From Lachnospiraceae bacterium (GTDB taxonomy: Bacteria > Bacillota > Clostridia > Lachnospirales > Lachnospiraceae): DNA of 64,000 bases. Made by a program: the position numbers and the translations under genes. Below the pieces are notes generated by a model. It saw nothing but the letters and a program-made list of their open reading frames with translations. It was not told the DNA's origin and searched no databases. The stretch lies in NCBI GenBank assembly GCA_022792835.1, contig JAAWBT010000032.1, positions 1 to 64,000 on the forward strand, read 5' to 3'. Of the stretch, positions 25,495 through 33,799 are shown piece after piece; position 1 is the stretch's first letter, and each line of letters opens with the position of its first letter.

Positions 25495-25977
25495 TTACTC
25501 TTCTGTCATGGCGTTAAACAGCTCCAGAGCCTTCTCTTCTTTCTCAAAGCCCTCCGCAAAAGCAATGGCAAAGGCGCCTTTATGGGCCTTCGTCTCCAGA
25601 ATGGCTGCTCCGCCCATGTAGACCATGACCCCGGCGTTGGCCTTCATAGAGTCATACACTGCATAAGTCTCTGTCTGGTTTTCCAGATCCCACCAAAACA
25701 GCCACACTCCATTATAATCACAGGCTTTGTCCGCCAAGACCGCCACCGCGAGGTCTCCGCCGGTGTTGTCGATCACATATCCTTCCGTTTCATTGATATT
25801 CACCGGGTTTTCCGTGCTTTCGATCACGCCGCCCGCTTTCAGATACTCTGCCACGTCCTCCATGCTTCCCGTCTTCGCATTCGGCGCCTTGGCCTCCTTC
25901 TTTCCACAGCCGGTAAAGGCCGAAACCAAAAGACAAACTGCCAATCCCATACAAACTGCTTTCCTTAATGTCCTCAT
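25495..25977 (-). CDS. Small lipoprotein, paralogue of the exported protein at 21537
   Basis: A 160-residue lipoprotein: signal sequence MRTLRKAVCMGLAVCLLVSA with lipobox AFTGC at the cleavage site, a short linker, then a small domain with YLKAGGVIES, VIDNTGGDLAVAVLADK, LFWWDLENQTETY and a C-terminal helix EKEEKALELFNAMTEE. It belongs to no family I can name. The similarity to the 21537 protein suggests an old duplication. It lies between the thioredoxin and the ABC genes in the same operon. Confidence 0.72.
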   Translation of the reverse strand: MRTLRKAVCMGLAVCLLVSAFTGCGKKEAKAPNAKTGSMEDVAEYLKAGGVIESTENPVNINETEGYVIDNTGGDLAVAVLADKACDYNGVWLFWWDLENQTETYAVYDSMKANAGVMVYMGGAAILETKAHKGAFAIAFAEGFEKEEKALELFNAMTEE

Positions 25978-26031
25978 TCCTATTCTCCTCTCTGATCTCT
26001 GTAACCGACAAACGCCGTCATTTCTTCATCC

Positions 26032-26346
26032 TCAATATGCATACTTCCGAATCACATCCAGAAGCTCCTCCATGGGCATGACACCCAGGTGAGAATCCAC
26101 CATCTTTCCTTCCTTATAAAAATGCACAGTGGGAACCGCCCGGATCTCAAACCTCTCTCCCAAGCCCGGATATTCCGTGGTATTTACCTTCACGATATCC
26201 AGAAAAGGCATGTCCATCTCCAGATCCTCCAAAATCTTGCTGAACAATTTGCAGGGAACGCAGGTGGTGGAAAAGAAATCCACGATCACAAACTCTCCCT
26301 GTAACAGTGTGTCGAAATCCTGCTCCGTCGCATAATGGATCGCCAT
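26032..26346 (-). CDS. Thioredoxin-family protein with CVPC active site
   Basis: A 104-residue thioredoxin fold with the redox motif TTCVPCK, the buried Asp in VIVDFFS and the cis-proline loop IRAVPTVHFYKEG. It has no signal peptide, so it is cytoplasmic. CVPC instead of CGPC occurs in some thioredoxin-like reductases and may shift redox potential. The start at 26346 has GGAGGAG upstream and lies two bases after the stop of the trigger-factor-like gene, so the pair is translationally coupled. Confidence 0.88.
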   Translation of the reverse strand: MAIHYATEQDFDTLLQGEFVIVDFFSTTCVPCKLFSKILEDLEMDMPFLDIVKVNTTEYPGLGERFEIRAVPTVHFYKEGKMVDSHLGVMPMEELLDVIRKYAY

Positions 26347-26348
26347 AC

Positions 26349-27320
26349 TCACTCCTCCGTATAAATCATCTGCTTGATATATTCCTCTGCCTTCTGATGA
26401 AAATAATGTTGATACATGATATCCTCAAAGCATTCGTAGGGACAGCATGCCTCCCCATAAGCCTCCCAAGTCATGGAAACAGCCTGCGCCCGCTCTTTCA
26501 GATATGTCTGGTACTGATCCTCATTGACCTTGTAACCGTCCCGCTCTGCTAAAGCCTTTCCCAAGAGTCCCAGCGCACATCCCCGCCAGGCGCCCTTTTG
26601 CAACAGGGCCACCAGACCGTCATAGGTCTTCACCGGGATCCTTCCCGCAAACTCTTTCTCCGTCATCTGCTCCAGGATCAGTCCCTCTGCCTTCGCAATG
26701 CACTGCACCCTTCCGAGCTCCCAGTCCACATGGGCCTGCCAGTCCTCTTCACGGATCAAAAGTTCACTGTTGGAAACCACCTGAGTGATCAGATGCTCCA
26801 ACGCCTCATATCCATGTTTCAGGAAATCCTCATTCTTCCACTCTGAAAACAAATGCGCCCGGTAAGCCTCCACGGTCGCTATTCCTGGAATCCCAAGGGC
26901 TTCAATCATAAAGTCCGCAGGCTCCGGGACCATTTTTTTCTGTACCTCAAAAACCGTGACAGAAACTACCCCTCCCTCTGCCTGCACCTCAAAATAATCG
27001 CCGGCTTCTCTGCCCACAAGGGCTTCTTCTATGGGAGCCGGCAGCATCTTAAGCCCCACCGTAACCCTCACCTGGTCCCGGTTGTACCTGGCCACACTGC
27101 TCTTCAGTCTGCAGACCGCCACGTCCCCTTCTGTGATGGATCCGCCCTCGCTCCAGGTGATGTAAGGCTTCACTGCCCTAAGCATCTCCTTTTGTACATA
27201 TTTCGGAGCTGCCTGACAGGTTCGTTTAAACGCCTGCAGATCCACTGACTGATACGGAAATTCTGTAATAAGCCTTGATCTCATTCTTTCCTCCCGTCCT
27301 TTAAAAATCTCCTCTTTCAT
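26349..27320 (-). CDS. Trigger-factor/FKBP-like chaperone without ribosome-binding signature
   Basis: A 323-residue soluble protein. Residues about 60-130 look like an FKBP-type domain (GDVAVCRLKSSVARYNRD, LPAPIEEALVGREAGDYFEV), followed by a long helical region with the feel of the trigger-factor C-domain (SELLIREEDWQAHVDWELGR, LLGKALAERDGYKVNEDQYQ). The ribosome-binding FRxGxxP motif of true trigger factor is absent, so it is not the housekeeping chaperone. Starts at 27320 and 27284 both have ribosome sites; the latter is stronger (GGGAGGAAAGA). It is first in the chaperone-thioredoxin-lipoprotein-ABC-LytTR operon and may handle an exported client. Confidence 0.65.
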   Translation of the reverse strand: MKEEIFKGREERMRSRLITEFPYQSVDLQAFKRTCQAAPKYVQKEMLRAVKPYITWSEGGSITEGDVAVCRLKSSVARYNRDQVRVTVGLKMLPAPIEEALVGREAGDYFEVQAEGGVVSVTVFEVQKKMVPEPADFMIEALGIPGIATVEAYRAHLFSEWKNEDFLKHGYEALEHLITQVVSNSELLIREEDWQAHVDWELGRVQCIAKAEGLILEQMTEKEFAGRIPVKTYDGLVALLQKGAWRGCALGLLGKALAERDGYKVNEDQYQTYLKERAQAVSMTWEAYGEACCPYECFEDIMYQHYFHQKAEEYIKQMIYTEE

Positions 27321-27457
27321 TATAAATTTCCCTCTCTGCAAATACAATCCGGCCTGTCTATTCTGACCGAAATCTGTGTTATTCTGCCGCATTTTTAAAT
27401 GCTGCCGCCGCAAACAGACAGGATAGACCAAAATTTATGCCGGATAAACAGAAGTCC

Positions 27458-27486
27458 TTGTTTTTTTCGGGGGGGTAATCTACAAT
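27458..27486 (+). promoter_or_regulatory. Promoter of the YitT gene with a G7 spacer tract
   Basis: TTGTTT (27458-27463) and TACAAT (27481-27486) are 17 bp apart. The spacer holds seven consecutive G (27469-27475), whose slippage would change spacer length. Confidence 0.65.
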
Positions 27487-27550
27487 AAAAGAAGAGGGCT
27501 GATATTCAGACAGGTTTTAAAAAAACGGTTATAAAAGAACAGGATGGGAA

Positions 27551-28438
27551 ATGAGAATGAGAAAAGACAGGAAACTTGACGGAAAACGGATTCTTCGGGA
27601 ATATGGCATTATCACGGTCGGGTGCCTTCTGTACGCAGTGGCTTTCAACTGGCTGTTCGTGCCCAACCATATTGTCATGGGAGGCTTTACCGGGCTGGCC
27701 CAAACCATCAACCGCCTGATCCCGGTCCTTCCCGTCGGTGTAACAGTGGCCGTTCTGAATGTCCCGCTGTTTATTCTGGGCATCCGGCTCCACGGAGTGC
27801 ATCTGTGCTTTTCCTCCCTGTTTGCCATGTTGGTAAGCTCCCTGTTCATTGATTTGACTGCCGGTCTCTTCACGTTTTCGCCCATGGAGGACGCCCTTGT
27901 GGCCTGTGTCTTTGGCGGCGCTCTCATCGGCATTTCCATGGGAATGCTTTTGTGGGTGGGGGCGACCACCGGAGGGTCCGACATGGCCGCCCGCCTTTTA
28001 AAACACAAATTCACTCATATTTCTGTGGGAAAGCTCTGTCTTTCCATCGACGTCTTTGTAATTATTTTCTATACTGCTGCCTTCAAACGCATCAACGACG
28101 CCTTTTATGGAATCATCGCCATGTATATCTGCAGCATCGCCATGGACGCCTTGATCTACGGTCGGAAAAACGCCAAGGTGGCCTGTGTAATCTGCGATAA
28201 AGGCGCAGAAATGAACGAGCAGCTGACCGCCCTCCAGCTGGGGATCACCAAAATTCAGGCCAGAGGCGGCTACAGTGACAAAGAAAAGACCATCTTGATC
28301 TGTGCCTTCAAGCCCAGCAAGATCGCCGCTATCAAGGCTGTGGTCCTCGCCGTCGACCCTGCCGCCTTTGTCATCATCTGCGACGCCCAGGATGTCTTCG
28401 GGGAAGGCTTTGCAGAATGCATGCTGGACAGCCTGTGA
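27551..28438 (+). CDS. YitT family membrane protein (DUF161-DUF2179)
   Basis: A 295-residue protein with five to six membrane helices (NHIVMGGFTGLAQTINRLIP, GGALIGISMGMLLWVGATTG) and a C-terminal soluble DUF2179 domain (VACVICDKGAEMNEQLTALQ, ARGGYSDKEKTILICAF). The family is common in Firmicutes and its transport role is not established. The start has GGATGGGAA upstream. It is a lone gene divergent from the chaperone operon. Confidence 0.9.
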   Translation: MRMRKDRKLDGKRILREYGIITVGCLLYAVAFNWLFVPNHIVMGGFTGLAQTINRLIPVLPVGVTVAVLNVPLFILGIRLHGVHLCFSSLFAMLVSSLFIDLTAGLFTFSPMEDALVACVFGGALIGISMGMLLWVGATTGGSDMAARLLKHKFTHISVGKLCLSIDVFVIIFYTAAFKRINDAFYGIIAMYICSIAMDALIYGRKNAKVACVICDKGAEMNEQLTALQLGITKIQARGGYSDKEKTILICAFKPSKIAAIKAVVLAVDPAAFVIICDAQDVFGEGFAECMLDSL

Positions 28439-28453
28439 GTTCTTTTTCATCCC

Positions 28454-28726
28454 CTATTTTTTCCAGCGCTTTAATGTCGGGAACCATTCCAGCATGCCCT
28501 TCCTTGCCTCCTCCTCGCTCATATCCGGGTTAGCGGCAGCCATATTGGGGACACATACCTCAATCAGTTCTTCCATTGTGCCTTTAAAAGTGAATTCCCC
28601 CTTTTCAAAACAATACCTGCAGTATTCCTCGTTTTTCCTGCCGTCGGCATTTGTTCCATACAGTTCCTCCTGGTCTCCCATAGGCATACCACAGCACTGA
28701 CAAAATTTCTGATTTCTCTCATTCAT
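28454..28726 (-). CDS. Small zinc-ribbon protein
   Basis: A 90-residue protein with two CxxC-type knuckles (FCQCCGMPM and YCRYCFE) that match the putative zinc-ribbon family, followed by a helical tail (MEELIEVCVPNMAAANPDMS). The start at 28726 has GGAGG upstream. It follows the WYL regulator gene, a pairing often seen for this family; it may be the regulated partner. The gene is more AT-rich than the surrounding block. Confidence 0.8.
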   Translation of the reverse strand: MNERNQKFCQCCGMPMGDQEELYGTNADGRKNEEYCRYCFEKGEFTFKGTMEELIEVCVPNMAAANPDMSEEEARKGMLEWFPTLKRWKK

Positions 28727-28794
28727 GTTTCTTACCTCCGTCTTTCTCATGAATTTAAAATTTGTATGTGACACGTGGTATTAGGATAGCACAC

Positions 28795-28817
28795 AAAACC
28801 TGACACCTTTTGTCAGG
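28795..28817 (-). terminator. Hairpin at the end of the WYL regulator gene
   Basis: CCTGACA and TGTCAGG are perfect arms around a five-base loop, with TTTTGTG following on the minus strand. It overlaps the stop codon of the regulator gene and could also act as a dyad operator for the zinc-ribbon gene. Confidence 0.65.
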
Positions 28818-29709
28818 ATTTATATTTCTCACAGATTAATTTTGCCTGTTCTGCTATGATCTCTTTCAGATAAGCAGGTGAGAGAATATCCACCTGTGTT
28901 CCAAAAGACAGCAAAAATCCTATCAGCCACCCATCCGCCGGCATGTTTGCAGAAACGATCAAATCACCGTCAGGCTGTCTTTGTACCTGTGTTCGATCAA
29001 ATTCATCGTAGACACGGTACGCCATTTCTCCCGGAAAACGGAGAGTAATTTGATGATATGCTTCCTCAGAAGCGCCGGTCTGTTCCAAAACATTGCAGGG
29101 CGGAAAACTTTCATTCAAAAGTTCTAACTCTACAATCCGGTTTAATTTGAATGTCCGCAGGCCTTGTTTCTCTGTGCAAAAGGCTTTCAAATACCATGCT
29201 TTTGCTTTATAAATCAATTTTAACGGCTGCACGACTCGCTCACGAATCGTTTCATACGAACTTGCATAATGGATTTTAACCGCTCTGCAATGGATAACTG
29301 CCGATTTCAGCAATGCAAATTTTTCATTGTCAGTCCCCTGATTCCCCCATCTGGAAAAATCCACTTCAAGCCAATTCTCTGAGCCCATGTGAAACATCGC
29401 AGAAAGTTTCTGTAGTATCTGGCTGTTGTTCCCATTCTGCGCAGTGCTGACACTCTGTAATGCCGTGAGAATTTCCTGCTTTTCTTCTTCTGACAATACC
29501 GCTTTATCCAGGACGAAATCATTCATCAAATGAATGCCGCCGTTTCTGCCAGTCTCCGTATAAACAGGAATACCGGCCCCGCTTAAGGCATCGATATCCC
29601 TGTAAATCGTTCTGACTGATACTTCAAACTTTTCTGCCAATTCTGAGGCAGTAGTCTGTCCCTTATCCAGTAAATAATACACAACCTTAAATAATCTGCT
29701 TTCCTGCAT
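28813..29709 (-). CDS. YafY/WYL-type transcriptional regulator
   Basis: The 298-residue protein has an N-terminal HTH (TTASELAEKFEVSVRTIYRD) and a WYL effector domain (about 140-220; VQPLKLIYKAKAWYLKAFC, LRTFKLNRI) with a C-terminal WCX extension. Proteins of this type bind nucleotide-like ligands or single-stranded DNA. The ligand here is unknown. The locus is AT-richer than its neighbours, which hints at separate acquisition with the zinc-ribbon gene. Confidence 0.88.
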   Translation of the reverse strand: MQESRLFKVVYYLLDKGQTTASELAEKFEVSVRTIYRDIDALSGAGIPVYTETGRNGGIHLMNDFVLDKAVLSEEEKQEILTALQSVSTAQNGNNSQILQKLSAMFHMGSENWLEVDFSRWGNQGTDNEKFALLKSAVIHCRAVKIHYASSYETIRERVVQPLKLIYKAKAWYLKAFCTEKQGLRTFKLNRIVELELLNESFPPCNVLEQTGASEEAYHQITLRFPGEMAYRVYDEFDRTQVQRQPDGDLIVSANMPADGWLIGFLLSFGTQVDILSPAYLKEIIAEQAKLICEKYKS

Positions 29710-29820
29710 AGGTATTCCTTTTTCAAATGGATTCCCAGTATATCCGGTTAAGATACAAGAGTAATCTGGTCAAAGATATTCTGGACTTGAACAAGCTGAA
29801 AACTTTCATATCCCATAAAT

Positions 29821-29880
29821 AAAATACAGGAGACCGCGAAACCCACAGAAACACTGGTTTTCACGATCTCCTGTATTCTT
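29821..29880 (-). terminator. Terminator of the tRNA-Leu gene
   Basis: AATACAGGAGA and TCTCCTGTATT pair in an 11-bp outer stem with further inner pairing (CGCGAAACC with GGTTTTCACG, mismatched). A T-rich TTTTATTTA run follows on the minus strand, 20 bp downstream of the tRNA. Confidence 0.85.
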
Positions 29881-29896
29881 TGATTCAAATCATTCA

Positions 29897-29979
29897 TGCG
29901 GATGGTGGGACTTGAACCCACACGAGGTCGCCCCCGTCAGATTTTGAGTCTGATGCGTCTGCCATTCCGCCACATCCGC
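29897..29979 (-). tRNA. tRNA-Leu(CAA)
   Basis: The 83-nt gene folds as a long-variable-arm tRNA: acceptor GCGGATG pairs with CATCCGC, discriminator A, T-arm GTGGGTTCAAGTCCCAC, and anticodon stem TCAGA/TCTGA around the loop CTCAAAA, giving anticodon CAA for UUG codons. The 3' CCA is not encoded. Confidence 0.95.
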
Positions 29980-30020
29980 AGACAGTTCGCCAGGCCGGCT
30001 GGTCCTTCAAACCGAACATT

Positions 30021-30049
30021 ATTGTACCATATCTTTCGTTAATATGCAA
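30021..30049 (-). promoter_or_regulatory. Promoter of the tRNA-Leu gene
   Basis: TTGCAT (30049-30044) and TACAAT (30026-30021) are 17 bp apart on the minus strand, about 40 bp upstream of the tRNA 5' end. Confidence 0.8.
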
Positions 30050-30070
30050 GCAGTTTTCTCCTTGACTTTC

Positions 30071-30976
30071 TCAAATATAATGACAAGCGATTTTATGTCC
30101 ATCCTCCCTTTCAGAAAGCTCTGGACTTTTGGAAAAGCAGAGCCCGTCTGCTTTTGGGCACTGACTGGCATAGACACAGGCTTCCCCTCTTTCTTCTGGC
30201 AGGCTTTTGCCCTCTGCCTGCTCTGTCCCTGCCTCCCCGTTATGGACAGATAAAAGCCGCCTGGCATAAGGATGCCGCAGGCAGTCCAGGGCAGTGATGT
30301 CGGAGAGGGTTTCCACCAGGGCGCCGCTGTACATGACGGCCAGTTCATCGGCCAGATAATAAACTGCCTCCAGATCATGGGAAACCAAAATACCGGTCAG
30401 CCTAAATTCCCGCTTCAGATCTGCCAGCAAATTCAAAAGCTGGGCCTGCACCGACACGTCCAGACTGCTTAAAGGCTCGTCCAAAAGCAAAAGTTCCGGT
30501 TCTGCCGCCAAAGCCCTGGCGATGCAGATCCGCTGAAGCTGCCCTCCGGAAAACTGTTTCGGATACTTACCCGCATCCTCTTTGGAAAGCCCCACCAATT
30601 CCAAAAGCCCTTCCGTCTTATTTCTCCTCTCCTCCCGGCTCATGGAGAAAAAATTTTCCAGCGGTTCCGAAAGGATCCGTCCGGCATTCAGATGAAGATT
30701 GACCGCATCCAGACTGTTCTGAAACACCATCTGAATCTTTTTCCGGTTCTTTTTCTCCCGTACAGAAGAGCCTTCCAGCCAAATTTCCCCGGAATCCGGC
30801 CTGACCACTCCGGCAATCATCCGACAGAGCGTGCTTTTTCCGCAGCCGCTCTCTCCCACCACACCCAGACACCGGCCCCTTTCCAGAGAAAGGCTTACCT
30901 TCTGTACAGCCTCTGTCTGTCTCCCCTTCCGGCTCCGGTAGCTTTTACTGACCTCTTGAATCTCCAAAAAAGACAC
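30071..30976 (-). CDS. nikE: NikE/OppF-like ABC transporter ATPase
   Basis: A 301-residue ATPase of a peptide/nickel-type importer: GESGCGKSTLCRMI Walker A, FSGGQLQRICIARAL signature, LLLDEPLSSLD Walker B and LVSHDLEAV. The Cys-bearing C-terminal extension (CVYASQCPKADGLCF) is the oligopeptide-transporter C-terminal motif. I chose the GTG at 30976, which has AGGGGG upstream and avoids a 50-bp overlap with the previous gene; an ATG at 31045 is the alternative. It is the last gene of the riboswitch-controlled operon. Confidence 0.88.
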   Translation of the reverse strand: MSFLEIQEVSKSYRSRKGRQTEAVQKVSLSLERGRCLGVVGESGCGKSTLCRMIAGVVRPDSGEIWLEGSSVREKKNRKKIQMVFQNSLDAVNLHLNAGRILSEPLENFFSMSREERRNKTEGLLELVGLSKEDAGKYPKQFSGGQLQRICIARALAAEPELLLLDEPLSSLDVSVQAQLLNLLADLKREFRLTGILVSHDLEAVYYLADELAVMYSGALVETLSDITALDCLRHPYARRLLSVHNGEAGTEQAEGKSLPEERGEACVYASQCPKADGLCFSKSPELSEREDGHKIACHYI

Positions 30977-30995
30977 GTCCCCCTGCCTCCTCTCC

Positions 30996-31988
30996 CTAGA
31001 AGCTTCCTCCCTCTCTGTGTGACCCCCAGGCTCCTTTTTGCCCACATCTTACCAAATGGCCTTCGCCTGCCGTCTCAAAAGAAGGGACCGTAGAGCGGCA
31101 TTCCTCCTTTACCCCGGGGCATCTGGGAGCAAAGGCACAGCCAGCCTTTAAAAGTTCCCCCAAAACGGGAGGCCGCCCCTCCATGACAGAAAGCCTTTCT
31201 TTGGAAAAAGCCGGTCTTGAAGCAAACAGACCGACCGTATAGGGATGAAGCGGATGCCTTTGTACCTCTTCTATGGGGCCGCTCTCCACGATCCGTCCGG
31301 CGTACATCACATAGATTGTATCTGCCATTCTGGAGACCACATTCAAATCGTGGGAAATCAGAAGCAGGGACAGACCTGTTTCTTTTTGGAGATCCAAAAG
31401 CAGCCGAAGAATCTCCTCCTGAACCGTACTGTCCAGGGCCGTGGTCGGCTCATCGGCGATCAAAAGCTCCGGGCGGCCAAGAAGGCTCAAGCCCATCAGG
31501 GCCCGCTGCAGCATGCCGCCGGAAAGCTCAAAGGCATACTTTCGCATCACATCCTCCGGGTCTTTGAGGGCCATCCGTGAGAGAACAGAAACTGCTGCCT
31601 GATACCGTTCCTTTCGTTCCCGCCTCCTGCTCCCCTCCAGAAAATGGGCGCCTATGGTCATTCTCGGATCAAAGGCAGACAAAGGATCCTGGACGATCAT
31701 GGACATCCGTCTTCCTCGAAACTCATCCATCTTTCTGTCGTTCTCAAGGGGAATCCGCTCTCCTTTCAGAAACGCCTCCCCCTCCACCTGCCACTTTCTC
31801 TCTGAAAAAAGGCTCAGGACGGCTTTGCAGAGCATGGATTTTCCACAGCCGCTTTCCCCGACAATCCCGGTGCAGCCGCCGGCTTTCACGGCAATATCCG
31901 CAGGGAAGACCACAGGAAGAAGCCCTCCTTTTTCCCGCAGGGAGACAGAAAGCCCTTTTGTGACAAAAAGCGGTTCCATTCCATTCAT
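30996..31988 (-). CDS. nikD: NikD/OppD-like ABC transporter ATPase
   Basis: The 330-residue first ATPase of the importer: GESGCGKSMLCKAV Walker A, LSGGMLQRALMGLSL signature, LLIADEPTTALD Walker B, LLISHDLNVV, and a C-terminal Cys cluster (GCAFAPRCPGVKEECRS) that in this family can bind an iron-sulfur cluster. Its ATG overlaps the permease stop as ATGA. Confidence 0.9.
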   Translation of the reverse strand: MNGMEPLFVTKGLSVSLREKGGLLPVVFPADIAVKAGGCTGIVGESGCGKSMLCKAVLSLFSERKWQVEGEAFLKGERIPLENDRKMDEFRGRRMSMIVQDPLSAFDPRMTIGAHFLEGSRRRERKERYQAAVSVLSRMALKDPEDVMRKYAFELSGGMLQRALMGLSLLGRPELLIADEPTTALDSTVQEEILRLLLDLQKETGLSLLLISHDLNVVSRMADTIYVMYAGRIVESGPIEEVQRHPLHPYTVGLFASRPAFSKERLSVMEGRPPVLGELLKAGCAFAPRCPGVKEECRSTVPSFETAGEGHLVRCGQKGAWGSHREGGSF

Positions 31989-32776
31989 GACCGTCTCTCC
32001 TCCAGCCCGTCCCGAAGCTTATCTCCCAGAAAATTCACACTGATCACCATAAACACCACACACAGTCCCGGCCAGAACATCATTCCCGGATGTTCCATAT
32101 AATTGCGCCCGTCACTGATCATCATGCCCCATTCCGCCTCCGGCGGCAAAATCCCAAGCCCCAGAAACGAATAACCGGATATGGCAAGGAGCGCGCTTCC
32201 GAAATCAATGGAAAGCACCGGCAGAAGCTCCGGCAGGATCGCCGTGAGAATGTGGCGTCTCAGGATTTTAAACCGACCGCTCCCGCAAATACGGCTTGCC
32301 AGAATTGAAGTCCGCCCCATTTCCGCCCTGGTCAGGTTTCTGGCCATTCTGGCATACCAGATCCACCGGGTGAGAAGCATGGCCGTGCAGATGCTTTCAA
32401 TGCCCACTCCCCGGATGCTAACCACAATGAGCACCACAACGACTCCCGGAAAAGACCGGAGGATGTCGCTCCCTTTCATCAAAAATTCGTCAAAAAATCC
32501 GCCCGCAAATCCGGACAACATCCCAAGACAGATGCCAAAAAGAGCCGAGACCGCCGCCACCAAAGCTGCATAGCCCATGGTGTTCCTGCCTCCCCAGAGC
32601 ACCCTGGAAAACAGATCCCGTCCCAGATAGTCCGTACCTAAAAGATGTTCTCTTGAGGCTTCTGCAAATTTGGCGGTCGGCTCCGCCAGGTTGGGATCAC
32701 AGGGGGCGAGAACCGGTGCAAAAAGACAAGCCAGTACAAGAATTGCCAACAGCAGCAAATACATTCGGAATTTCAT
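31985..32776 (-). CDS. nikC: NikC/DppC-like ABC permease
   Basis: A 263-residue inner-membrane permease with five to six helices. It has the N-terminal EHLLGTDYLGRDLFSRVLWG motif typical of DppC/NikC subunits and an EAA-like loop (RNLTRAEMGRTSILASRICG). It follows the second permease by 65 bp and overlaps nikD. Confidence 0.9.
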   Translation of the reverse strand: MKFRMYLLLLAILVLACLFAPVLAPCDPNLAEPTAKFAEASREHLLGTDYLGRDLFSRVLWGGRNTMGYAALVAAVSALFGICLGMLSGFAGGFFDEFLMKGSDILRSFPGVVVVLIVVSIRGVGIESICTAMLLTRWIWYARMARNLTRAEMGRTSILASRICGSGRFKILRRHILTAILPELLPVLSIDFGSALLAISGYSFLGLGILPPEAEWGMMISDGRNYMEHPGMMFWPGLCVVFMVISVNFLGDKLRDGLEERRS

Positions 32777-32841
32777 ACATTTCTCTTTCCGGTGCGCCTT
32801 TCACACCACCCAGACAGACCTTAAGTCTTGATTTCCAGACC

Positions 32842-33786
32842 TTATTTCCATGCTTTTGCGTCTAGCCTAAGCTTCGGATTCAAAGCTGCACAGGCCATAT
32901 CTGAAATCAGATTGGCGACCACAAACACAGCTGCCATCAGAAGGATATACCCCTGGATCATGGGATAATTTCTGGCCGCCACCGCACTGATACACATTCT
33001 GCCAAGCCCCGGCCAGGAAAACACGTTTTCCACAATCACCGCCCCGGAAAGGATCCCCCCGAAATGGAGACCCAGAGTTGTAAAAATTGGCAGAAGGGCA
33101 TTGGGGATCACATGGCGGAACATGGCCTGACGCCTGGAAAAACCACGTGCCCTGGCATAAGACACATAGGGCTGGTTTCTGATTTCCAAAATACTGTTAC
33201 GCAAAAGCTTCGTGTAGGTGGCAATATAAGAGCAAGCCAGGGTAAAGGAGGGAAGGATCAGGCATTTTAGCTCCCCGGCTCCCTGCACTGGAAGAAGCTT
33301 CCACTTTAAAGAAAACAGAAGCACCAGAAGAAATCCGAGCCAGAATTTTGGCATGGCCGCCCCAAGAAACGTAAACCCCCGGATCAGCCGGTCGGGGAGC
33401 CTTCCGGCAAACAAAGCCGAGAGGACCCCCAACAATGCGCTGAGGAAAAACACCCATCCAAGGGCCGCCAGAGCCAGAACCGCCGTGTAGAAAAGGTCTG
33501 TCCCCAGCTCCTTTGTCACCGGCCGCTTCGTCTGGTAGGAGTATCCCAGATCTCCTTTCAAAACCTGCTTCAGCCATTTTCCATACTGAACCGGCACAGG
33601 AAGATCCAGGCCAAGCTCCTCCCGAACCGCTCCAAGGCTCTCCTCTGTGAGAGGCGCATTGATCGAATTCAGATAGGCCTCAGCCGGATCTCCAGGAAGC
33701 AGCCGGATCAGAAAAAACGCCGCCGCCGATACCAGAAACAGCAGGGGGATCAGTCCCAAAAACTGTTTGAATATGTAACGAATCAT
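32842..33786 (-). CDS. nikB: NikB/DppB-like ABC permease
   Basis: A 314-residue permease starting MIRYIFKQFLGLIPLLFLVS with LLPGDPAEAYLN, the DppB/NikB N-terminal signature. Its cytoplasmic coupling loop reads SYARARGFSRRQAMFRHVIP, and it ends with a conserved helix after YPMIQGYILLMAAVFVV. It lies 13 bp after the binding-protein gene. Confidence 0.9.
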   Translation of the reverse strand: MIRYIFKQFLGLIPLLFLVSAAAFFLIRLLPGDPAEAYLNSINAPLTEESLGAVREELGLDLPVPVQYGKWLKQVLKGDLGYSYQTKRPVTKELGTDLFYTAVLALAALGWVFFLSALLGVLSALFAGRLPDRLIRGFTFLGAAMPKFWLGFLLVLLFSLKWKLLPVQGAGELKCLILPSFTLACSYIATYTKLLRNSILEIRNQPYVSYARARGFSRRQAMFRHVIPNALLPIFTTLGLHFGGILSGAVIVENVFSWPGLGRMCISAVAARNYPMIQGYILLMAAVFVVANLISDMACAALNPKLRLDAKAWK

Positions 33787-33799
33787 AGTCTCCTTGTCT

